DNA of 64,000 nt from Verrucomicrobiota bacterium (GTDB lineage Bacteria > Verrucomicrobiota > Verrucomicrobiia > Opitutales > Opitutaceae), in contig JAEWQP010000022.1 in NCBI GenBank assembly GCA_023399155.1, positions 602,190 through 666,189 on the forward strand, read 5' to 3'. Positions 53,729 through 62,823 of this stretch are shown one piece after another (the first letter of the stretch is position 1; every line of letters begins with the position of its first letter). The notes beneath the pieces were generated by a model. It worked only from the letters and a program-made list of their open reading frames with translations. It was not told the origin of the DNA and made no database searches. The translations under genes were made by a program, and so were the position numbers.

Positions 53729-53975
53729 CCTTGGGTGGCTTTGAGCAGAGGTTGTGCCAGCGGTCGGCCGAGAGCCGAAAGCCGGTGCGAAGGCGTGCCG
53801 CGTGAGCGATTTCGAGCACGCGGCTGGCATCGCACGGCGGTTTATCGAGGAGGAGGTCAACCTGTCGCTTCGCTCGGTAACCCCCTACTTGGAGAGCATC
53901 TCCCACACGCTTCCCGGTTTCCGGGTAGCTTCTGGCGTATCTTCGCCGATTCCTCGAAACGATGCTGAGCCCGGT

Positions 53976-54509
53976 TCAGGCGCCCAGGCGCGCGCGAAAC
54001 GTGGGCCACGCTGCCTTGAGCGACGGGAATGCCAGTTCGTCCAAATGCACATCGTCGCAGCGCCGCGCGACCAGCCCTGCGACTTCGTCGAGCGCGCGCG
54101 CGGCGTCGAACGTGTCGACGCGGACCATGAAATAGAGGTCGAGCGTCGGATACACGATCCCGCCGAAGGGATAGACGTTGGGCTGGCTGCAGAGAAACTC
54201 GCAGGCCTGCACCTCCAGGCCGATCTCCTCGCGCACTTCGCGGCGGAGCCCATCCTCGGCGGATTCGCCCGTGTCGATGAAGCCTCCAGGAAGCCCGAGC
54301 TTGCCCGCCGCCGGGTCCTTGGCGCGCCGGATGAAAAGCACCCGGTCTGTCCGGTCGATCACGAACGCCCCGACCGCGGCGCAGGGATTGTAGTAGAGGT
54401 GAAGGCCGCAGGAGTCGCAGACGACCAGCTGCGGGCCGCGCGACGTCATGGGCTCGGCGGCACAGCGCGGACAATAGCGGTAGATGCGGATGCGATCGAC
54501 GTCGGGCAC
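53976..54509 (-). CDS. Zinc-ribbon NUDIX hydrolase
   Basis: About 177 residues. An N-terminal zinc ribbon (YCPRCAAEP and VVCDSCGLHLYYN) is followed by the NUDIX box GGFIDTGESAEDGLRREVRE with EEIG. NadC/NudC-like arrangement, but the NADH pyrophosphatase SQPWPFPxS motif is only partly kept (CSQPNVYPFGG). It hydrolyses a nucleoside diphosphate-linked substrate. GTG 54509 is the best start; the longer frame to 54779 overlaps the divergent gene. Confidence 0.82.
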   Translation of the reverse strand: MPDVDRIRIYRYCPRCAAEPMTSRGPQLVVCDSCGLHLYYNPCAAVGAFVIDRTDRVLFIRRAKDPAAGKLGLPGGFIDTGESAEDGLRREVREEIGLEVQACEFLCSQPNVYPFGGIVYPTLDLYFMVRVDTFDAARALDEVAGLVARRCDDVHLDELAFPSLKAAWPTFRARLGA

Positions 54510-54678
54510 GAAGAGCAGGCTGCGCCGCCAGCTTCGCGAGGCCACCGCAAAAAAGGACGTGCGCCCGCGAGTGGCGCCAGGAGAAGAGCGCTCAGAGGAA
54601 CCCGTCGCCCAACGAGAGGGTGCGAGCCGCGTTCGTTTCGCCGTTGCCGGGGGGGCGGCGCCACCTAGCGTGGCCGCC

Positions 54679-55053
54679 ATGGAAGGCCCCAACGACGCCG
54701 AGACCCGGCTCGAGGAACTGAAGCAGCGCGTGCTCGCATTCGCGCGCGAGCGGGAGTGGGGACAGTTCCACAGTCCCAAGAACCTGTCGATGGCGCTCGC
54801 CGCCGAGGCCGCCGAGCTGATGGAAAACTTCCTCTGGGCGACGCCGGACGAATCGCGTCACCTCATCGCCGATCCGCGCAAGCGCGAGGCGATCGAGCAG
54901 GAACTCGCAGACGTGATCATCTACGCGCTTCAGTTTGCGAACCAGACCGGCATCGACGTCGCCGCCTGCATCGCGACCAAGATGCAGATCAACGCCCGGA
55001 AGTACCCGGTGGAGAAAGCGCGCGGCCGCTCCGACAAGTACACCGAGCTGTGA
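54679..55053 (+). CDS. MazG-like dCTP/NTP pyrophosphohydrolase
   Basis: 124 residues, all-alpha NTP pyrophosphohydrolase of the DCTPP1 (RS21-C6) type. Metal-binding acidic residues are in EAAELMENFLW and EQELADVIIYAL; WGQFHSPKNLSMAL and the end ARKYPVEKARGRSDKYTEL are very close to DCTPP1 proteins. It removes dCTP or modified dCTP from the pool. Its stop overlaps the start of the dGTPase gene (GTGA). Confidence 0.88.
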   Translation: MEGPNDAETRLEELKQRVLAFAREREWGQFHSPKNLSMALAAEAAELMENFLWATPDESRHLIADPRKREAIEQELADVIIYALQFANQTGIDVAACIATKMQINARKYPVEKARGRSDKYTEL

Positions 55054-56321
55054 ACAACGCCTTCTACCGCCCGTTCGACCTTGAGCCGCTTCCCGGCGGC
55101 CGGCCCGCCGACTACCGCACGCCGTTCCAGGTCGACCGCGACCGGATCATCCACTCCGCCGCCTTCCGCAAGCTGCAGTCGAAGACCCAGGTCTTCCTTT
55201 CCGGCGAGTACGATTTCTACCGCACGCGGCTCACGCATTCGATCGAGGTGGCGCAGATCGGCCGCTCGATCTGCCACTACCTCCAGGCACAGGCGGGCGG
55301 ACCGCTCCGCGACGACTTTTTCATCGATGCCGACCTGGTCGAGGCCGTGTGCCTCGCGCATGACCTCGGGCATCCACCTTTTGGACACGCGGGTGAGCGC
55401 AAGCTCCACGAGTTGATGGCCAACCACGGCGGATTCGAGGGCAACGCCCAGACGCTCCGCCTCATCACCAGCATCATCTACATGGGCGAAGAGCGCGGGA
55501 CGCGCGGGATGTCACCGACGCGCGCGTTCGTCGACGGCGTCCTCAAGTACAAGGCGCTGTTCAGCGAGGTTCCCGGCGCCACGAATCACTTCATCTACGA
55601 CGACCAGCGCACGTTCCGCGAGTTCGTGTTCGAAGGCCCCGGCCTCCCCGGCGGCCTGGCGGCGGGCGAACCGCTCAATGACTTCAAGAGCATCGAGTGC
55701 CAGATCATGGACTGGGCCGACGACACCGCCTACTCGCTCAACGACATCCTCGACGGCGTGCGCGCGGGCTTTCTCACCTTCGAGAAGATCGAGAAGTGGG
55801 CGGAACGCGCCGGCGTGGGCACCGACGCGCAACCGTGGATCCAGGATCTCGAGGATGCGATCAAGCGCGACAAGCTGGAGCCGGTGTTCAGCTCGAAGAT
55901 CGGCGCGTGCATCCGCGCCTGCCGCCTCGAGCCGTGGAGCAACCCGATGGCGTCACGGACGAATCGATACGCGTTTCGCCTGGAGGTGGACGATGCCGTC
56001 CTGCGCGAGGTGGCGTTCTACAAGCGCATGGCCTACGACATCATCTTCACCTCGCCCCAGCTCTACCAGATGGAGCACAAGGGCCGCGCCATCCTCGAGC
56101 AGCTCTTCGAGGCGTTCCTGGACAACTATCTTCCCGGCAACCCCCATCCCGTGGGCGTCCTTCCGCCTGTCGTGGCCCGGCTCATCGCCGACGAGCCCGC
56201 GGAACCCGGCAAGGTGCGGCGGATCTGCGACCATGTCGCCGGCATGACGGATGGGCACGCACGGCGCACCTGGAAGCGGCTCCACGATCCGGATTTCGCC
56301 TCCATCGTCGACCTCGGCTAG
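55050..56321 (+). CDS. dgt: dGTPase-like HD-domain triphosphohydrolase
   Basis: 423-residue HD-superfamily enzyme that splits dGTP (or another dNTP) into nucleoside and triphosphate. Metal ligands: His63 in RLTHSIEVAQIGR, His104-Asp105 in CLAHDLGHPPFGHAGE and the Asp in MDWADDTAYSLNDI. GTG start within the MazG stop indicates translational coupling. With MazG and the divergent NUDIX gene it forms a nucleotide-pool cleaning group. Confidence 0.92.
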   Translation: MNNAFYRPFDLEPLPGGRPADYRTPFQVDRDRIIHSAAFRKLQSKTQVFLSGEYDFYRTRLTHSIEVAQIGRSICHYLQAQAGGPLRDDFFIDADLVEAVCLAHDLGHPPFGHAGERKLHELMANHGGFEGNAQTLRLITSIIYMGEERGTRGMSPTRAFVDGVLKYKALFSEVPGATNHFIYDDQRTFREFVFEGPGLPGGLAAGEPLNDFKSIECQIMDWADDTAYSLNDILDGVRAGFLTFEKIEKWAERAGVGTDAQPWIQDLEDAIKRDKLEPVFSSKIGACIRACRLEPWSNPMASRTNRYAFRLEVDDAVLREVAFYKRMAYDIIFTSPQLYQMEHKGRAILEQLFEAFLDNYLPGNPHPVGVLPPVVARLIADEPAEPGKVRRICDHVAGMTDGHARRTWKRLHDPDFASIVDLG

Positions 56322-56421
56322 GCGCGGAGCCTGTCATTTGAGACTGGATACACGGTTGGCGCCGGCGCGGTTCTCGCCGCCGGGCTTCCGCGGGGCGTCA
56401 CGGCGACCTTTCCCGGCCGCT

Positions 56422-58116
56422 TCAATCGGGCCAGAAACTGATGGGCGCCGGCCCGTCGTGGAACGAGGCGATGGCGATCCAGCTGGCGCGCACTTCCGCA
56501 GGCAGGGGCTGAGCGTCGAGCCAGCGTTCTGCGACCTCGCGATCGGAGATGGCGCAAAACACGCGGTAGGTGGCCTGGGTCTGCAGCACGGGATCACTGA
56601 TCCCGGCGACGAGTGATGCGAATTCCGGGACCTTGCGTTGGACCGCGTGGTGATCGATCAGGATGGTGCATGCGGCGTCCCGGGCCGGTCCGAGGGGAAG
56701 CGATTGGGCCCACGCCACGGCAGCGGGAGCGTTCTGGTACGCATAAACTTCAGCGATCGTCCGCGCATGCCCCGGCTCGACCGTCGCGACGCGCTGCGAA
56801 AACCAGGCGGCCGCCTCGCTCGGTTCGCGATAGGCATAACTGGTAAGCGCCACCTCCAGCAGACCCCGTGTGTCCGGATCCGACGGCGTGGTGCTGACGC
56901 CGGCAAGGAAGTCAGCGGGAGACCTGCAGATTTCGTGCTTTTGCTGCTCAAGCGCCAACTGGCGCTTGACGTCGGTGTCGCCTATCGCGGCAGCCCACGC
57001 GAGCGCGCCGGGCCGGTCGGAGTCGGCCCAGCGATTCCAGCTGCTGCGCACGTGCTCGTGCAGGACATCCGGTGGAAGCAACGAACGGCCAAGCTCGACC
57101 GCCGCGCCGGGATCCTCGCCGAAAAGGCTGTCGAACATCCCGAGGAAGATCCCGCGTGCCTCCTTCGCCGGCAGGCCGGGCAGGTGATCGAGCACGACAT
57201 CGGGGCGCGAGTACCCGACCTCGTGCAGGACGGAGATCCTGGTCGAGAGAGGAAGGGACGGAAGCGCGAAGAGCAGGCCGAGTTCCTCGGGCGCCCGGCC
57301 GGCGAGGTCGAGGGCGAGCGCGCGCAGGACCCCTTCGCCGTGTGGAGTGCCCGCTTGCTGCAGGCACCAGTCCCGGGCGGCCACGGGGTCGGAACGAAGC
57401 CACCCTTTCGCGAGATCGGAGGCGTGACTCTTGCGCTCCGCCTCGCTGAGGCGCTGCCCGAACCAGGCGAGCGCTGCCGGTGGATTCTTGAAAGCCAGCC
57501 GGTCCACGATCTGCGAAACCACGTAGGAGGGAATCGTCCTGGCGCCGCACGCCAGCTCGAGCGCGGTTTCCGGATGGTCCACCATCGTGAGCCGTACCAC
57601 ACCTTCGAATACGGAACCCCGGATTCCAGGATCAGTCAGCTCGCGGTTGATCCACGCAGCTGCGGCCTCGGGATTCACGGTGGCAATCCGCGTGAGCGGG
57701 ATGCGGTAGGCCTCGGTCCGACCGCGGAACTGCGGAGCCCCATGGACGAAGGCGAGCGCGTCCCACGGGGCGGCATCGGACCACGCGTTCAGCAGGGTGT
57801 GCACCTCCATCGGCTCGAGGCGGGGGCAACCCGCGGCGACCCAGGCTGCGAGGCGAGCGTGGGCTTGTGCCGGCGGGAGTCGCGCCGCGCCAGCTGGTGT
57901 CGAGGGCGCCCGCGAACGGGTTGAACCAGTCGGGGCGTCCATCCGTGCGTCGCCAGCCCCGCTGTCCGCCCGCGAGGGCGGCAGCGGCGTGGTGGCCGGC
58001 GACGGGTCGGTTTCCGGGCGGAACATCCAGCCGGCCGCGAATCCCGCCGTGCCGAGGGCGACCGCGAGCAGCAGGGGTCCCAGGGCGAGGCGAGGCAGGG
58101 CGGCGGGAGTTCTCAT
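56422..58116 (-). CDS. Membrane-anchored or secreted helical repeat protein
   Basis: 564 residues. N-terminal hydrophobic stretch (ALGPLLLAVALGTAGFAAGW, about 8-28) without a clear cleavage site, then a Pro/Ser/Thr-rich linker to about 90, then about ten degenerate 30-40 residue repeats with the pattern P-x-x-A-x-x-W (NPEAAAAWINREL, NPPAALAWFGQRL, EPSEAAAWFSQRV, NAPAAVAWAQSL). Such repeat proteins are abundant in Verrucomicrobiota and are uncharacterised. ATG 58116 was chosen; the open frame goes on to 58212. Confidence 0.75.
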   Translation of the reverse strand: MRTPAALPRLALGPLLLAVALGTAGFAAGWMFRPETDPSPATTPLPPSRADSGAGDARMDAPTGSTRSRAPSTPAGAARLPPAQAHARLAAWVAAGCPRLEPMEVHTLLNAWSDAAPWDALAFVHGAPQFRGRTEAYRIPLTRIATVNPEAAAAWINRELTDPGIRGSVFEGVVRLTMVDHPETALELACGARTIPSYVVSQIVDRLAFKNPPAALAWFGQRLSEAERKSHASDLAKGWLRSDPVAARDWCLQQAGTPHGEGVLRALALDLAGRAPEELGLLFALPSLPLSTRISVLHEVGYSRPDVVLDHLPGLPAKEARGIFLGMFDSLFGEDPGAAVELGRSLLPPDVLHEHVRSSWNRWADSDRPGALAWAAAIGDTDVKRQLALEQQKHEICRSPADFLAGVSTTPSDPDTRGLLEVALTSYAYREPSEAAAWFSQRVATVEPGHARTIAEVYAYQNAPAAVAWAQSLPLGPARDAACTILIDHHAVQRKVPEFASLVAGISDPVLQTQATYRVFCAISDREVAERWLDAQPLPAEVRASWIAIASFHDGPAPISFWPD

Positions 58117-58233
58117 GGCGCAGCGGGTCCAACCATGAGAGGAGACGCGCGAACGGCGCGTTTCTTGGGCCCGGCGACGAAATGGCTGTGACCGCACGCC
58201 CGGCGCGGCCACGGGATCGATCCGTCTCCGGTC

Positions 58234-59496
58234 CTAGTTGACTGGAGCGTCCTGTACCATGCGCCCGCTGTGCAGGTGGACGAGGGTCTTCACGGCGAGC
58301 TCGATGGGCAGGATGGGCCGGCTGATGAAATCGGTGGCGCCCGCCTGGAGGTAGACCGTGCGCGCCTCGATGTCGTCGCGGCTGACCAGGAAGATGATCG
58401 GCGTGGGCGCATTCAGGTCGGTCGCGCGCAGCTTGGCGCAGAGATCGAAGCCGTCGAGTGTCGGCACCTCGACCTCGATGATGAGGAGGTCGAAGCGATT
58501 CGACATCGCGAGCGCGGTGGCGAGTTCGGGCGTTTCGATCTGCAGGGCGCGGAGCTGGGCTTTCTCCAGGGCGTTGCAGATGGCGATGCGGTGAGGATCG
58601 TCGGGTTCGATCACCGCGATCAGCGGGGAGGGGAAAGCCTCCACTTCGGGCGAGTCGGAAGCGTGGGCGATGCGCGGCATCAGCTCGATCGCCTGGGTGA
58701 CGGTGCGCAACGTCGAGGCGGTGACGGCGCTGGGCGTGTTTTTCAGCTCCTTCAGGAGCGCCTCCGTCGCGCTTGCCACCTGACCGAGCCGAAGGCGTCC
58801 GGCCAATCCGGCCGAGCCGGCGATGGCGTGCACCGCGCGATAGAGGGCGCCGAGGTAGGGCGCCCCGGGCACGTGCGCACTGTTCAACCAGCGCGGCAGC
58901 GTGCGGGTCGCCTCATCCAGCCGCTGACGAATCAGCTCGAGCAGGTCATTGCGAACCGTGTTCGAAATATCCGCTTCGCTCATGGCCGCGGCTGCGGCGG
59001 CGGCCAGGGGCGACGCGCGCATCGGCGACGGAACGGCTGCGGCGGCCGGCGCGGGAATCGTGGAGGGGCGGGCGACCGTCGGCGAGACGACCGGCGGAGC
59101 CGAACCCGAGCCTCCGGTGATGGCAGGCGAGGGAAGGAGTGCGCGTACCTCGTCGACCAGGCGGTGAGGCGGACAACCGGTCTTGCTCAGGCACTTCGTG
59201 GCGCCGGCCGCGGCGGCCGTCTCCATGAGGTTGTCCATGAAGGCGCTCGAGAAGACGACCACGGGGAGATGCATCGTGGCCGGGTGGCGGCGCAGCAGCT
59301 GCAGCACCTCCAGGCCATTCATGTCGCCCAGCATCAGGTCGAGCAGCACCACATCGGGCACGCTCTTGGACAGCTTCGAAAGACCGGCTTCGCCGCTCTC
59401 CGCGAGCTCCACAGCAAAGCCCGCGTGCGTGAACTTGTTCCTATAGATGCTCGCGAGGATCCGATCGTCGTCGATGATGAGGATCTTCTGCTGCAT
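58234..59496 (-). CDS. REC-HPt-REC response regulator with a pseudo-receiver
   Basis: 420 residues in three domains. Receiver 1 (1-122) is complete (Asp53 in VLLDLMLGDMNG, Lys105). After an Ala/Pro-rich linker comes an HPt-like helical domain with candidate His223 in YRAVHAIAGSAGLAG. Receiver 2 (about 293-412) has Glu341 at the acceptor place (LLIIEVEVPTLDGF) and Arg393 instead of the conserved Lys (FISRP), so it cannot be phosphorylated in the normal way. There is no DNA-binding output. It probably works as a phosphorelay hub with a kinase from elsewhere. Confidence 0.85.
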   Translation of the reverse strand: MQQKILIIDDDRILASIYRNKFTHAGFAVELAESGEAGLSKLSKSVPDVVLLDLMLGDMNGLEVLQLLRRHPATMHLPVVVFSSAFMDNLMETAAAAGATKCLSKTGCPPHRLVDEVRALLPSPAITGGSGSAPPVVSPTVARPSTIPAPAAAAVPSPMRASPLAAAAAAAMSEADISNTVRNDLLELIRQRLDEATRTLPRWLNSAHVPGAPYLGALYRAVHAIAGSAGLAGRLRLGQVASATEALLKELKNTPSAVTASTLRTVTQAIELMPRIAHASDSPEVEAFPSPLIAVIEPDDPHRIAICNALEKAQLRALQIETPELATALAMSNRFDLLIIEVEVPTLDGFDLCAKLRATDLNAPTPIIFLVSRDDIEARTVYLQAGATDFISRPILPIELAVKTLVHLHSGRMVQDAPVN

Positions 59497-59718
59497 GTTG
59501 TGGGTGGAAATTCGCGGCGGTGTCTAAGGTGTGTCCCGACTTCCTACGAACGGCACTTGAGGGGGCGAACTTGAATCCGGCGCGGAGGTTTCTTGGAAGG
59601 AACCACTTGGGCTGCAACAAAATCCGCGGCCCGCAGGGCAACTGCAGCCGGAGCCTGCGAAATGCACGTGCCGACCGCGCTCATGCATCCGGGTGCAGAA
59701 GGTGTTTTGCGAGACGGC

Positions 59719-60711
59719 TCAAGGCATGAGGATTTGGTCGATGCGCGCGAGTTCATCGGCCGAGAAATCGAGGTGCTGCACGGCGCCCACGCAGTCGTCC
59801 ACCTGGGAGGCTCGGCTCGCACCGATCAGCACCGAGGTGATCGCAGGCAGGCGCAGGACCCAGGCGAGCGCCATCTGCGCCAGCGTCTGGCCCCGCGCCG
59901 CAGCCATGTCGTGCAAGGCACGGATCTGGGCGAGTCGCCCCTCGGTGAGGTGTTCCGGCCGCAGAAAACGTGGGTCGTGCCCGGCGCGGGAATCGGTCGG
60001 GATGCCCTCGAGGTAGCGGTTCGACAACAGGCCTTGGGCGAGCGGGCTGAAGGGAATGCAGCCGACGCCGTCGCGATCCAGCAGCGGCAGGAGCTCGGGC
60101 TCGACCCAGCGGTCAAACATGTTGTAGCGCGGCTGGTGAATGAGGCAGGGCGTTCCCAGGTTGCGCAGGATCTCAAAGGCCTGTGCCGCTTCCGCCGGCC
60201 GGTAGTTGCTGAGCCCCACGTAGAGCGCCTTGCCCGCGCGCACGGCCTGCGCGAGCGCGCCCATGGTTTCCTCCAGCGGTGTCTCGGGATCGGGGCGGTG
60301 ATGGTAGAAAATATCGACGTACTCGAGGCCCATGCGCCGCAGCGACTGGTCGAGCGAGGCCAGCAGGTACTTGCGCGATCCAAAATCTCCATACGGCCCC
60401 GGCCACATGTCGTAGCCGGCCTTGGTGGAGATGATCAGTTCGTCACGCCATGGGTGGAGGTCTTTCGCGAGGATCTGGCCGAACCCCTCCTCGGCCGATC
60501 CGGGCGGCGGCCCATAATTGTTGGCCAGATCGAAGTGCGTCACGCCGAGGTCGAAAGCCCGGCGGGCGATGGTCCTTGCGTTTTCAAATACGCAGTTGCC
60601 ACCGAAATTGTGCCAGAGTCCGAGAGACACACACGGCAGCCTGAGGCCCGAGCGTCCACAGCGGCGGTAGAAGGCGGGGGCATCGTAGCGGGCGGGGCTG
60701 GGCTGATACAT
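59719..60711 (-). CDS. Aldo/keto reductase (YghZ-like)
   Basis: 330-residue TIM-barrel NADPH-dependent reductase. Catalytic tetrad residues appear in FDLANNYGPPPGSAEEGFG (Asp, Tyr), TKAGYDMWPG (Lys) and FYHHRPD (His). AKDLHPWRDELIISTKAGYD and YNMFDRWVEPELLP place it with L-glyceraldehyde-3-phosphate reductases such as YghZ and with voltage-channel beta-subunit-like proteins. ATG 60711 was preferred over a TTG 18 bases upstream. Confidence 0.9.
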   Translation of the reverse strand: MYQPSPARYDAPAFYRRCGRSGLRLPCVSLGLWHNFGGNCVFENARTIARRAFDLGVTHFDLANNYGPPPGSAEEGFGQILAKDLHPWRDELIISTKAGYDMWPGPYGDFGSRKYLLASLDQSLRRMGLEYVDIFYHHRPDPETPLEETMGALAQAVRAGKALYVGLSNYRPAEAAQAFEILRNLGTPCLIHQPRYNMFDRWVEPELLPLLDRDGVGCIPFSPLAQGLLSNRYLEGIPTDSRAGHDPRFLRPEHLTEGRLAQIRALHDMAAARGQTLAQMALAWVLRLPAITSVLIGASRASQVDDCVGAVQHLDFSADELARIDQILMP

Positions 60712-60934
60712 GGCGGCAGCGTCCGCCAACGCGGGACGGCGCGCCAGAGGAAAGTCGCGCCGCCGTCACGTCGGGCCTGCCGGAGGCGCGGCCGCCCATC
60801 GCACGCAACGCGCGATGACCCACGCAATTACGCCTGCGGCCTGTCCATGGAATCCTCTGAGGGTTTCCCTGATTTTGCGCCTTGCCGCGAGAGTTTCATG
60901 TCGCGCTGGCCGCGCGTGTGCTACCCGTGGGAGC

Positions 60935-62194
60935 GTGATCGATGTCGCCCAGGGAAACGTCGCCAAGCTGATCGACGCAGCCGCCGTGCTGCTGTTGTGG
61001 CGCGTGGCTCGCGGGCGGGCCACGGAGCAGGAGCGTCAGGTCGTCGGGCTCTTCCCGCCACTTCTGCATATCCCTTCGCACGTTCACCTCCCGGCCCGCC
61101 AGGGTGGCACGGTCAATTCCGTGGTCGGCACCTGGTCGCGAGACGGTCTTCTCGACTATTTTGCGTCCGGACCGGGTGCAATCCGCGCCCAGGCGCCGGC
61201 GGGGAGCGCCGCGTGGTCGGCCGCGGTCGGGACGGAGTCGGCCTTTCCCGCTCCGTTGCCTCTGATGACCTGGCACACGCGCCAGCCCGGGCGCGCTTAC
61301 GCCTTCGTCCCGGCCGAGCGCGAGATCTTCGAGGACGACGCCGGGTACCTCCCGCGCGCCGCCGCATGGTATCGGCGCGAGGGATCGCGCGACGGGCTCG
61401 ACGACCGCCTCCGCGAGGGCGCGCTTTCCTCCGCGCGCATCGCGGAGCTCTGGCTCGATTCGGCCCGCGCCGGGGCGCTGGAGCAGCTCAACGCCTTCGA
61501 ACTCGAGCTGCGCCTCCGACGCATGGGCATGGCGGCTGGCGACGGCTTTGCGCAGCGGCTTGGTTGGAGTCACATGCTGCTCGGCGTCGACGCCGTGCGC
61601 GCCTTCAACCGCCATCTCGCGCCGTGGGCCGCCGCGACGCTCATGCCGGAGCCGTTTCGCGTGGGGATGATCGACCGGGCCTGCGCGCACGCCGGCCTGT
61701 GCGCGGTCCTGCTCGCGGCCAGTGCCGCAGCCCCCAGCCTGGCGCAGGCGGCCGCTGCTCACGCGCAGTCGCCGCGCGATCTTCCGCTTCGCGGCGCCCG
61801 CTACACCGGCCCGGCGGGCGGCGACCCGCCTGCGGAGCTGGCCGTGCAGCGTCTCGTCCGGCCCGCGCATGGCATGCCCGTTTTCGCCCCATTGGCGGGA
61901 CATCCGGACGGACTTTGGGAGATGTTCGTCGGCGTGCGCGTCGAGCGCGTCACGCGTCCGGAGATCCTGCGCCAGCCGTCGCCGCTCGCGCTGCGGCGCG
62001 ACATGGACATCCACGGCATCATCGTGCGCGTCGGCCCGCCCGCAGCGGATGTGGCCGGGGCAGGGGATGGGCCGCAGGTCGAGACGATCTTCCTGTCCGA
62101 GGAGAGCACCGTGGGCCAGATCGACCGCGAGGCCGAAGCCTCGGGCGGTTCGGGAAGCCGGGCGGTTCGGGCGCTCTGGCGCAGCCAGCGCTAG
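60935..62194 (+). CDS. Hypothetical protein of unknown family
   Basis: About 419 residues, GTG start. No known domain recognised. The sequence has normal globular composition: a helical N-terminus (LIDAAAVLLLWRVARGRAT), an aromatic middle (AWYRREG, WSHMLLGVDAVRAF) and a C-terminus with FVGVRVERVTRPEIL. No signal peptide or membrane helix is convincing. A competing open frame on the other strand (60896-62272) is rich in Arg/Ala/Gln and looks like a shadow. It is followed by tRNA-Thr on the opposite strand. Confidence 0.6.
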   Translation: MIDVAQGNVAKLIDAAAVLLLWRVARGRATEQERQVVGLFPPLLHIPSHVHLPARQGGTVNSVVGTWSRDGLLDYFASGPGAIRAQAPAGSAAWSAAVGTESAFPAPLPLMTWHTRQPGRAYAFVPAEREIFEDDAGYLPRAAAWYRREGSRDGLDDRLREGALSSARIAELWLDSARAGALEQLNAFELELRLRRMGMAAGDGFAQRLGWSHMLLGVDAVRAFNRHLAPWAAATLMPEPFRVGMIDRACAHAGLCAVLLAASAAAPSLAQAAAAHAQSPRDLPLRGARYTGPAGGDPPAELAVQRLVRPAHGMPVFAPLAGHPDGLWEMFVGVRVERVTRPEILRQPSPLALRRDMDIHGIIVRVGPPAADVAGAGDGPQVETIFLSEESTVGQIDREAEASGGSGSRAVRALWRSQR

Positions 62195-62308
62195 AGTTGT
62201 ACCGGTGTAACCGGTGCCACGCGAGGCCGAGTCGTGGTCGCTGTCACCGGAGGCGGCGGGAAACCGCAACACCCACCGCGGGCGATGCTCTCCTGAGCCG
62301 CTGAAAGC

Positions 62309-62383
62309 TGGAGCCGGCAGTCGGATTCGAACCGACGACCTACGGTTTACAAAACCGTTGCACTACCACTGTGCTATGCCGGC
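62309..62383 (-). tRNA. tRNA-Thr (anticodon TGT), CCA encoded
   Basis: Full cloverleaf on the minus strand: acceptor GCCGGCA/TGCCGGC, D-arm AGCACAGTGGTAGTGC, anticodon loop TTTGTAA, T-loop GGTTCGAATCC, discriminator T and encoded CCA (62311-62309). Confidence 0.96.
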
Positions 62384-62427
62384 GTGAGGGAAGTGGACCG
62401 AACCCGGACGAACTGAATCGACCTCAG

Positions 62428-62468
62428 GTGACACGTAGGTGACACGTGAAGCGACACGCGACACGTGG
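62428..62468. repeat. Short GGTGACACGT / GCGACACG tandem repeats beside tRNA-Thr
   Basis: Two copies of AGGTGACACGT followed by two copies of GCGACACG lie just outside the 5' end of tRNA-Thr. They may be arm sites of an integrase. Confidence 0.45.
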
Positions 62469-62476
62469 TTACCGCA

Positions 62477-62710
62477 ATGGAATCTATCCAGATTGGAGCT
62501 TTCCGAATCCGAGAGAGGCCCGACACGCCTGGTTCGTTCCAAGTCACGGGGCCACGCTTACCCGGAGAGCCGAGGCGGACAAGAAAAAGCTACACAGATC
62601 TCGAGGCAGCGAGAAAGGCGGCTCTGGGTTGGGATGAACTGATTCAGAAACGCAGGCTCTCACAGAAAGCGCCCGACATGCGCATAGGCGCAGCTGTGCA
62701 GGGCCGGTAA
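62477..62710 (+). pseudogene. Tyrosine-recombinase N-terminal fragment
   Basis: 77 residues starting MESIQIGAFRIRERPD, continuing with a basic strand region (GEPRRTRKSYTDLEAARKAA). This resembles the arm-type DNA-binding N-terminus of integrases in this phylum. The catalytic domain (R-H-R-Y) is absent: the frame stops at 62710 and no continuation is seen in other frames. It lies 94 bases from tRNA-Thr, a usual integration target. A short intact protein of other function cannot be excluded. Confidence 0.45.
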
Positions 62711-62823
62711 GCGAGGATTGGGTGCTGTTAAGCGCAGCAGACGAGATCGCGCCTGTGAATACTCCGCTGATCGATGACCCCGAGGTCTTCGCGTAGGCGG
62801 CTCCGCGTGTGAGAACACGAAAG

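Noticed and set aside
53754..54668. Plus-strand frame of 304 codons over the NUDIX gene
   Set aside because: Most of it is antisense to the NUDIX motifs; its first 60 codons in the gap have no family resemblance.
60896..62272. Minus-strand frame of 458 codons opposite the unknown gene
   Set aside because: Arg/Ala/Gly-rich with low-complexity runs; the plus-strand frame has a more natural amino acid mix.
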